Below, piece after piece: positions 58,391-64,000 of a stretch of DNA of 64,000 nt. The translations under genes and the position numbers were made by a program. Source of the stretch: CAYHPY01 sp964358485 (lineage in GTDB: Bacteria > Elusimicrobiota > Elusimicrobia > UBA1565 > UBA9628); assembly GCA_964358485.1 (NCBI GenBank), contig CAYHPY010000005.1, positions 25,802-89,801 on the forward strand, given 5' to 3'. Within the stretch, counting starts at the first letter, position 1; each line of letters starts with the position of its first letter. A model generated the notes under the pieces. The model was not told the DNA's origin and made no database searches. It worked only from the letters and a program-made list of their open reading frames with translations.

Positions 58391-59223
58391 GGGAGCAGGA
58401 AGGAGCGGATGATGTTCCGGGAGACGGTCATGCGGTACTCCGCGGTGGAACGGATGTCGTCGATGGGCGAGACGTCTTTTCCCAGCAGGGCCAGCGCCCG
58501 CTCCACGCCGGTGGGGTCGAGTTTGCGGCCCTTCAGGGCCGCCTCGACCGCCGAGAGACGGCGGACCGTGACCGCCATGCTCCCCAGGCCCAGGCGGACG
58601 TCCTCGACCAGTCCCCCCCGGCCCAGCCACAACTGGCCCGCGGCGACGGTCTTGGAGATGGCCTGGGCGGCGCGAGTCCCGACCTTCCGAAAGAGCGCGC
58701 GGTCGGGGCGGCGCTTGGAGAAGGGAAGTTCAACGGCCTCGATGAGCTCGGAGGGGCCGAGCGTCGTCTTCTTGACCCCCGCGAAAACCTCCAGGATCGG
58801 GATCCTCCGAGTCCCCCGAGGGCCGGCCGTCCGGATCACCGCATCATAAACCGCTAGGGCCGGGAATGTGTCGCCGGCCGGGGAGGCGTTGGCGATGTTG
58901 CCCCCCAAGGTCCCCCGGTTCTGGATGGCCCAGGCCCCCACGGTGGAGCAGGCCTCCGCCAGCAAAGGGAATTCCTTGGCGATGAGGACGTTCTCCCGAA
59001 TGCGCGTATGGGTGCAGAGCGCCCCGATGGCCACGAACCCGCCCTTGCGCTCGATCCGGGCCCACTCTTTGAGCCGGGAAAGGTCCAGGACCTCGCGCCC
59101 GTTGTGGAGAGCCATATTCCAGGCCACCATGAAATCGGTGCCCCCCGCCAGGGGCGCCGCCTTGGGGCGGCTCGCGTAAAGGCGCAGGGCCTCCGCCGGA
59201 GTGGCGGGCCGAAGGACCGTCAT
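58387..59223 (-). CDS. Molybdenum hydroxylase FAD subunit (CoxM/XdhB-like)
   Basis: This 278-residue medium subunit of a xanthine-dehydrogenase-family enzyme holds FAD and passes electrons from the 2Fe-2S subunit to the acceptor. Signatures: LAGGTDFMVAWN near 26-37 (FAD pyrophosphate loop), IGALCTHTRI and the family hallmark NRGTLGGNIANASPAGDTFPAL near 102-123. The C-terminal CO-dehydrogenase flavoprotein domain is present (RTAAQ-type helix, ALLGKDVSPIDD, STAEYRM). ATG 59223 lies 17 bp after the 2Fe-2S gene. Order large - 2Fe-2S - FAD is one operon. Confidence 0.93.
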   Translation of the reverse strand: MTVLRPATPAEALRLYASRPKAAPLAGGTDFMVAWNMALHNGREVLDLSRLKEWARIERKGGFVAIGALCTHTRIRENVLIAKEFPLLAEACSTVGAWAIQNRGTLGGNIANASPAGDTFPALAVYDAVIRTAGPRGTRRIPILEVFAGVKKTTLGPSELIEAVELPFSKRRPDRALFRKVGTRAAQAISKTVAAGQLWLGRGGLVEDVRLGLGSMAVTVRRLSAVEAALKGRKLDPTGVERALALLGKDVSPIDDIRSTAEYRMTVSRNIIRSFLLP

Positions 59224-59240
59224 CGTCCCAGGGTCGCCCC

Positions 59241-59717
59241 TCACCGTTTTTTCCTCTTCTTGGAAACCGGGGCGACGGCCGCGGCCACGGAGTCGACGAT
59301 GTGCTGGTACCCGGTACACCGGCAAAGGTTTCCCGCCAGGCATTTGCGGATGGACTCCCGGTCCGCGGTTCCGCCTTTTTTCTTGAACGCCGTGGCGGTC
59401 ATGAGCATGCCCGGGGTACAGATGCCGCACTGCGAGCCGCCGCAGGCGGCGAAGGCCTCCTGCAGGGGGTCGAGCCGCTCCGGGCCCCCGAGGGATTCGA
59501 CGGTTTCCACTTTCCGCCCGTCCATTTGAAAAACGGGAACTAAGCAGCTGTTGACGGGCTCCCCGTCCACCAGCACCGTGCAGGCCCCGCATTCCCCCTC
59601 GCCGCAGCCCTCCTTGGTTCCGGTCAGGCCGAACTCCTCCCGCAGGACGTCGATGAGGCGGGTGAACTCCTTGCCGGAGAAAGTCCGCGGCCGCCCGTTG
59701 ACGGAAAACCTGATCAT
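59241..59717 (-). CDS. Molybdenum hydroxylase 2Fe-2S subunit (CoxS/XdhC-like)
   Basis: This 158-residue small subunit has a plant-type ferredoxin domain with CGEGECGACTVLVDG near 38-52 and its fourth Cys in PVNSC, followed by the helical domain with CGGSQCGICTPGMLM and CLAGNLCRCTGYQHIV, i.e. all eight Cys of the two 2Fe-2S clusters. The tail is basic (KKRKKR). It links the molybdopterin site to the FAD subunit. The ATG overlaps the large-subunit stop (ATGA). Confidence 0.95.
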   Translation of the reverse strand: MIRFSVNGRPRTFSGKEFTRLIDVLREEFGLTGTKEGCGEGECGACTVLVDGEPVNSCLVPVFQMDGRKVETVESLGGPERLDPLQEAFAACGGSQCGICTPGMLMTATAFKKKGGTADRESIRKCLAGNLCRCTGYQHIVDSVAAAVAPVSKKRKKR

Positions 59718-61942
59718 CGGGCTTTCTCCGGTAGGGCGCGCAGGATTTTTTCCGGGAGCACGGGAAGATCCGGAACCCAGGCCCCGCAGGCGTGATGGAC
59801 CGCGGAGGCGACCGCGGGGCCGGGAACGTCCAGCGGCAATTCCCCGACTCCCTTGGCGCCGAACGGACCGCGGGAATAAGGTTTTTCCACCAGCGCCACC
59901 TTCATGGGAGGGGTGTCCATCGAGGTCGGGATGACGTAATTGGTGAACTGCCCGTTGATCATGCCGCCTTTCTTGTAGATCGCGTTCTCCAGGAGGGCGT
60001 AGCCCAGGCCCTGGGCGGTCCCGCCGATCACCTGGCCCTCCGCCAATAGAGGATTGACCACGGTCCCGATTTCCTGGGCGGTGGCCACGCCGCAAACGCG
60101 GACTTCGAAGGTGGTGCGGTCCACCTCCAAATCCACCACGCAGCAGGCGTAGGAATAGGCCCCATAGGCGTCCCCTTGATAGGTGGCGTCGTCCCAAACG
60201 ATTTCCGGGGGACGCTGGTATTCCACCTCGAAGCGACGGCGGGGCTGATCCCCGCACAGCAAAGCCCCCGCCCGCGCCCAGTCCGACTCGGAGACGGGGT
60301 CTTTTCCCAAGGCGGCGCGGGCCGCGTCGCGCACCTCCCCCGAAGCGCGCTTGACCAAGCCGCCCACCACCATGGTGGTCCGGCTGGCCACGGTGGGGCC
60401 GGAATCCGGGACGACGGCCGTGTCGGGGTCGTGAACGCTCACCCGGGAGACGGGCACCCCGAGGGCCTGCGCGCAAATCTGGGTGAAAACCGTGATCGTT
60501 CCCTGCCCGATCTCTGTGGAGCCGGCCAGCACCTGAAAGCGCCCCCCCGGGTCGATGGTCACCGCGGCCCGGCTCTTCAGGTAGACTTCTCCGCTGCCCG
60601 TGAATCCCGCCCCATGGTGGGCCATGGCCAAGCCGATCCCTTTCCACACGGGGCGGCCGCGCACCCGGTTCCAGCGGGCGTGGGAGCGCCGCTTGGCCTC
60701 GTAGCCGGACAGCTTCACGGCCTTTTCCAGCACTTCCAAGGCGCCGACGCTTTCCTTGAGGACCTGGCCGGTGGCGGTGACCGAACCCAGGCGCAGGGCG
60801 TTGAGGCGCCGCAAGGCCAGCGAGTCGAATCCGGAGGCCTGGGCCAAGCGCTCCATGTGCAGTTCCGCCGCGAACAGGGTCTGCGGGGCGCCGAAGCCCC
60901 GGAAGGCCCCGTTGGGCGGGGTATTGGTGGCCACCACGCGGGAGCGCACGCGAACATGAGGGCATTCGTAGGGGCCGGCCGCGTGCAAAGTCCCCCGGGA
61001 GAGCACGACCGCCGAGAGGGTGGCGTAGGCCCCTCCGTCCATGACGATTTCAATGTCCTGGGCGACCAACTTCCCCTTCTTGGTCAGCCCGGTCCGATGC
61101 CGGACCAGCGCGGGATGCCGCTTGGTGGTGGCGGTCATGTCCTCGGTCCGGTCGTAGATCATCTTCACGGGACGCTTGGCCTTCAACGCCAGCAAGGCGG
61201 CGTGGCCCGCGATCAGGTTGGGATATTCCTCCTTGCCCCCGAATCCGCCCCCCGTGGGGGCCTGGATGACCCGGACCTTCTCGCCGGGAAGGCCGAAGAT
61301 GGGCTTTAAGGCCTTGTGCACGTAGTAGGGGCACTGCAGGGAGCCGCGCACGACGATGGTTCCGTCCTTTTCCACCCAGGCGGTCATACCGTTGTTCTCG
61401 ATGTAGGCCTGCTCTTGGTGGCCGACTCTATACTCGCCCTCGACGACGAAGTCGGCGAGGGCGAACCCTTTCTCTATGTCCCCTTTTATTATTTCGTATT
61501 TCTTGAATACGTTGTCCGTTCCGTAGATTAAAATTTTCTTTTCCAGCGATTGTTCCATCGAAAGAATTGGTTCTTCTTCTTCCATTTCCACCACGACGTG
61601 CTTCAAAGCCTCATAAGCCCTTTCACGGACCGGATGCCCGATCACCGCGATGGGTTCGTAAGGGTGCATCACCTTTTCATCGGCCAAAAGCGGCTGGTCC
61701 TTTTCGATTAGGGTCACAATATTTTCGCCCGGAATGTCCCGGGCCGTGACCACCACGCACTCCTTCCAGGGGAACGCGGGGTCGAAACTCAGGGCCTTGA
61801 TCCTGCCCCTAGGGACGGAGGACCTCAAGGTCACGCCGAACAGGGCTCCGGGCAAGGGAATGTCGTCGATGTACGCGGTCCTCCCCGAGACTTTTTCGGG
61901 GACTTCCCGGCGACGGACGCTCGTCCCGACGACGGATTTCAT
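59714..61942 (-). CDS. Molybdenum hydroxylase large subunit (xanthine dehydrogenase/aldehyde oxidase family)
   Basis: This 742-residue molybdopterin subunit has VPEKVSGRTAYIDD at the N-terminus, QAPTGGGFGGKEEYPN (cofactor loop), GAFRGFGAPQTLFAAE, TGSGEVYLKSRAAVTI, LAGSTEIGQGTITVFTQI, and the catalytic Glu in GPFGAKGVGELPLDVPGPA near the C-terminus. Motifs fit purine/aldehyde hydroxylases better than CO dehydrogenase, since the AYRCSFR loop of CoxL is absent; the substrate is not defined. ATG 61942 is chosen because TACAAT lies 7 nt upstream; longer starts would precede the promoter. No cofactor-insertion genes are nearby. Confidence 0.92.
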   Translation of the reverse strand: MKSVVGTSVRRREVPEKVSGRTAYIDDIPLPGALFGVTLRSSVPRGRIKALSFDPAFPWKECVVVTARDIPGENIVTLIEKDQPLLADEKVMHPYEPIAVIGHPVRERAYEALKHVVVEMEEEEPILSMEQSLEKKILIYGTDNVFKKYEIIKGDIEKGFALADFVVEGEYRVGHQEQAYIENNGMTAWVEKDGTIVVRGSLQCPYYVHKALKPIFGLPGEKVRVIQAPTGGGFGGKEEYPNLIAGHAALLALKAKRPVKMIYDRTEDMTATTKRHPALVRHRTGLTKKGKLVAQDIEIVMDGGAYATLSAVVLSRGTLHAAGPYECPHVRVRSRVVATNTPPNGAFRGFGAPQTLFAAELHMERLAQASGFDSLALRRLNALRLGSVTATGQVLKESVGALEVLEKAVKLSGYEAKRRSHARWNRVRGRPVWKGIGLAMAHHGAGFTGSGEVYLKSRAAVTIDPGGRFQVLAGSTEIGQGTITVFTQICAQALGVPVSRVSVHDPDTAVVPDSGPTVASRTTMVVGGLVKRASGEVRDAARAALGKDPVSESDWARAGALLCGDQPRRRFEVEYQRPPEIVWDDATYQGDAYGAYSYACCVVDLEVDRTTFEVRVCGVATAQEIGTVVNPLLAEGQVIGGTAQGLGYALLENAIYKKGGMINGQFTNYVIPTSMDTPPMKVALVEKPYSRGPFGAKGVGELPLDVPGPAVASAVHHACGAWVPDLPVLPEKILRALPEKAR

Positions 61943-61949
61943 GATCCGG

Positions 61950-61978
61950 ATTGTACCCATTCTTCCCCCGCTTTCCAA
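61950..61978 (-). promoter_or_regulatory. Promoter of the molybdenum hydroxylase operon
   Basis: On the minus strand TTGGAA (61978-61973), a 17-bp spacer and TACAAT (61955-61950) end 7 nt before ATG 61942. The expected transcript starts at the ATG. On the other strand, TATATA at 61996-62001 serves mtgA, so two promoters share 64 bp. Confidence 0.6.
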
Positions 61979-62006
61979 GGGGCGCGAGGAGTTGCTATAT
62001 AAGGCG

Positions 62007-62813
62007 ATGGCTCGCAGGAAATTCCGGCCGACCCAGGCCCTGCTGCTCCTTTGGGCGGGAGTTCTCGTCGCGACGGGAGCCTATCTCTTCTCCCTTCCCG
62101 ACGTCCGCCCTTTGAAGAAAAATAACCCGCGCACGACGGCCTTCATTGAACTCCGCCGGCGGGAAGCGGCCCGGCAGGGAAAAGCCTTCGAGCCCAAGAT
62201 GAACTGGACCCGCTGGGAGAACATTTCCCCCCATCTCAAGAACGCCGTCCTCACCGCCGAGGACGACATGTTCTACCGCCACGACGGGGTGGATTGGGAG
62301 AGCACTCGGATCGCGATGGCCAAGAACTGGGAGAAAAAACGCCTCGCCTTCGGAGGCAGCACCATCACCCAGCAGGTGTCCCGGAACCTGTATCTTTCTC
62401 CGTCCAAAAACCCCCTGCGCAAGCTCAAGGAATACTTCATCGCCCGCCGCCTGGAACGGGACTTGGGCAAACGCCGGATTTTCGAGCTTTACCTCAACAT
62501 CGCGGAATGGGGCAAGGGGATATTCGGGGCCGAGGCCGCCTCACGGGCCTATTTCGGAAAACCCTGCTCGGAACTGACTCCGGACGAGGCCATCGCCATG
62601 GCGGTCGTCCTTCCCAATCCGCGCCGCTGGAAACCCGTCGGGGGAAGCCGCTACGTCGAGCGAAATAAGCGACGCATCCTGGAACGCATGCGGGCTTCGG
62701 GCTTTTTGCCGGAGGAGCAGGAGGAGGCGGTCTGGGAGGACGCCCCCGATTACACCACGACGCCCGGTGAAATTCCCTTCGGGGCCGGGACGGGAACTCC
62801 GGCCGATCGGTGA
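62007..62813 (+). CDS. mtgA: Monofunctional peptidoglycan transglycosylase
   Basis: This 268-residue inner-membrane GT51 enzyme polymerises lipid II into glycan strands. It has an N-terminal anchor (about 10-30, ALLLLWAGVLVATGAYLF). GT51 motifs: LTAEDDMFYRHDGVDW (catalytic Glu), GGSTITQQVSRNLYLSPSKNPLRKLKE, LYLNIAEWGKGIFGAEAASRAYFGK, AIAMAVVLPNPRRW. No transpeptidase domain. The acidic C-terminal tail is extra. ATG 62007 lies 5 nt after TATATA; AAGG just before the ATG could be a weak ribosome site. Confidence 0.94.
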   Translation: MARRKFRPTQALLLLWAGVLVATGAYLFSLPDVRPLKKNNPRTTAFIELRRREAARQGKAFEPKMNWTRWENISPHLKNAVLTAEDDMFYRHDGVDWESTRIAMAKNWEKKRLAFGGSTITQQVSRNLYLSPSKNPLRKLKEYFIARRLERDLGKRRIFELYLNIAEWGKGIFGAEAASRAYFGKPCSELTPDEAIAMAVVLPNPRRWKPVGGSRYVERNKRRILERMRASGFLPEEQEEAVWEDAPDYTTTPGEIPFGAGTGTPADR

Positions 62814-62822
62814 AGACGGGGG

Positions 62823-63755
62823 TTATCGCGCCGCGGACGCCGAGCCGTCGGCGCCCCAGCGCACGGTGGCGCTGGCGCGGTGGGTGAGGCCGAGGTTGCC
62901 GAAGGAGACGACGGCCAAGTCGAGGCTGAAGTCCTTGGAGATCCAACCCAGGCCTCCGGTCAGCCCGGTTCCGTTGGTGTGGCGGGAATTGTAGCCCAGG
63001 CGCACCGCCAGGACCTTGCTCAGGATGGTCTCCGCGCCGAAGCCCGCCAGGAGGCTCTCGCTGCGCTCCTTGGAAAGATCGAAGGAAACCGTGTGCTTGC
63101 AGTCCCAGAGGTCGAAGGCGTAGGCGGCCCCGCCGCGGTAGTGCAAGGGCAGTTCTTGCGACTGTTTCTCGAAGGTGATGGGCGGGCCGATGTTTTGGAC
63201 CGCCAGACCCAAGTTCAAGCCCGGAAATGGGGTCTCATACATTCCCCCAAAGTCGGCGGCGTAGCCGCTGGCGGAGATGCCGGCGATCTCTTCCCGGATG
63301 AATTTGAGGCCCAGCCCGAGGGAAACGCCCCCGCCCACGGACCGCCCGTAGCCCGCCCCCAGCGCCCAATCGGTCAGGCCGGTGAAGTCCAGGGATGTGC
63401 CGTCGGGATTGGAAATCGTGGTGCGTGCCACGCCTCCGGCGCTGAGGTAGTTGAGGTTAAGCCCCAGGCCCTGGCGGAGGGCGACCCCCAAGTATTCCTG
63501 CGTGATGCCCCCGAAATACTGGTTGTGCATGAAGGTCGCCTCGTGGCGGCGGACGCGCCCGAGGCCGCCCGGATTGTAAAGCAGGGCGTTGGAATCGGAG
63601 GCCAGGGCGGTGTAGGCTCCGGCCATGGCCACGGGACGCGCGTTGGCGTCCAAGAATAGGAAATTGAGCGGCTCCGCGCCGGCGGAAGTCAGGGCCCGGC
63701 AGGGACGGGCCCCCAGGAGCAGCAAACCGAGACCGAGCGATAGGGTTAATTTCAT
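62823..63755 (-). CDS. UPF0164/PorV-like outer membrane protein
   Basis: This 310-residue protein has a signal peptide (SLGLGLLLLGARPCRA, residues 5-20). The body matches the UPF0164/PorV barrel class: NFLFLDANARPVAMAGAYTALASDSNALLYNPGGLG, then many amphipathic strands, ending in LTHRASATVRWGAD. In Bacteroidetes PorV shuttles type IX secretion cargo; related proteins are widespread in other phyla. The neighbouring upstream gene encodes a cargo-like C-terminal domain, and the two are joined by an ATGA overlap (63752-63755), which supports a functional pair. Confidence 0.85.
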   Translation of the reverse strand: MKLTLSLGLGLLLLGARPCRALTSAGAEPLNFLFLDANARPVAMAGAYTALASDSNALLYNPGGLGRVRRHEATFMHNQYFGGITQEYLGVALRQGLGLNLNYLSAGGVARTTISNPDGTSLDFTGLTDWALGAGYGRSVGGGVSLGLGLKFIREEIAGISASGYAADFGGMYETPFPGLNLGLAVQNIGPPITFEKQSQELPLHYRGGAAYAFDLWDCKHTVSFDLSKERSESLLAGFGAETILSKVLAVRLGYNSRHTNGTGLTGGLGWISKDFSLDLAVVSFGNLGLTHRASATVRWGADGSASAAR

Positions 63756-64000
63756 CTTATAATCAGAATCTTCCTCGTGATCGCGGGCACCCCGGGACTG
63801 GTGATGCGCGCGATGTACACCCCGGAGGCCACGTCGCGGCCGGACTGATTGCGGGCGTCCCAACGGACCAAGCCAGGTCCGCCGTTCTGCTTGAATTCGG
63901 CGACCGTTTGGCCCACGACGGTGTAGATCTCGATGACGGCGTTGGAGGGCAGGCGGTCGAAGATGATGCCCGAGGTCGCGTCGCCGGCGCTGAAGGGTTT
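63752..64000 (-). CDS. C-terminus of a secreted protein with FlgD-like/type IX sorting-like domain (cut by window edge)
   Basis: Only the last 82 residues are in the window. They form a FlgD/FlgE-type immunoglobulin-like domain: a short PSNAVIEIYTVVGQTVAEF strand pair, WDARNQSGRDVASGVYIARI and a final RKILIIR. This WDxxNxxGxxVASGVYxxxI pattern marks C-terminal domains of type IX cargo and of surface proteins in several Gram-negative phyla. The stop overlaps the PorV-like start. What the rest of the protein does cannot be seen. Confidence 0.85.
   Translation of the reverse strand, partial: KPFSAGDATSGIIFDRLPSNAVIEIYTVVGQTVAEFKQNGGPGLVRWDARNQSGRDVASGVYIARITSPGVPAITRKILIIR

Noticed and set aside
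59714..61942. Aerobic CO dehydrogenase large subunit (coxL)
   Set aside because: The diagnostic AYRCSFR active-site loop is absent; the corresponding region reads GAFRGFGAPQ, as in purine/aldehyde hydroxylases.

Overview
ORGANISM. The window is about 64 kb of very compact, GC-rich bacterial chromosome with 60-odd genes and no rRNA, tRNA, IS element, phage or CRISPR array that I can recognise. The envelope gene set is Gram-negative: bacterial alpha-2-macroglobulin with PbpC, MtgA, beta-barrel-like secreted proteins, and a UPF0164/PorV-like protein behind a gene with a FlgD-like (type IX secretion style) C-terminal domain. NifJ-type pyruvate:ferredoxin oxidoreductase points to a partly anaerobic metabolism. 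Many secreted proteins have Ala/Pro-rich linkers and no assignable family. This looks like an Elusimicrobiota-type or similar uncultured lineage, but that is an inference from style, not a phylogeny. LAYOUT. 1-9281: end of a radical SAM gene, a membrane protein, nifJ plus a dihydroorotate-dehydrogenase-like gene, a 20-residue Cys-repeat secreted protein, a FAH-family hydrolase, a five-repeat secreted protein and a CBS-pair protein. 9528-15057: an unassigned five-gene operon coding for a membrane-anchored protein, a membrane-anchored ClpB-D2-like AAA+ ATPase, two paralogous membrane-anchored beta-helix proteins and a soluble AAA+ ATPase. 15047-18477 (minus): glycerol-phosphate/ether-lipid type cluster (GlpD, a 53-aa membrane peptide, alkyl-DHAP-synthase-like flavoprotein, GDPD). 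18553-24999: envelope and hypothetical genes (C39-like and M14 peptidases, transglutaminase-like protein, DUF350 membrane protein, two TRL-like proteins). 25018-30010 (minus): signalling operon (nucleotidyltransferase-like, FIST, cyclase-AAA-TPR, methyltransferase). 30057-34894: barrel protein, thioesterase, ASCH protein and phosphodiesterase-like lipoprotein, then an MBOAT/AlgJ-like O-acylation pair. 35169-43024 (minus): alpha-2-macroglobulin and PbpC. 43208-52430: nine-gene arginine operon argR-argG-X-argC-argD-argF'-argB-argE-argH. 52462-64000: Zn-ribbon and HExxH proteins, a PQ-loop/uridine-kinase fusion, an orphan cNMP-binding protein, a barrel protein, aat with a three-subunit molybdenum hydroxylase, mtgA and the PorV-like pair. 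HOW THE GENES WORK TOGETHER. The arginine operon encodes an acylated-citrulline route: its transcarbamylase is of the N-acetyl/N-succinyl-ornithine type, so the ArgE-like deacylase should act on acylcitrulline. No argA or argJ is present, and an unassigned P-loop gene sits inside the operon. EXPRESSION LOGIC. Two window-wide habits stand out. Most operon-internal junctions are NTGA start/stop overlaps (ATGA, GTGA, and twice CTGA, which implies CTG start codons). Most operon-leading genes have a TAnnnT -10 motif only 5-11 nt before the start codon and no Shine-Dalgarno sequence, which suggests leaderless mRNAs. Convergent genes abut or overlap. All gene names rest on motif recognition by eye; no database search was run.
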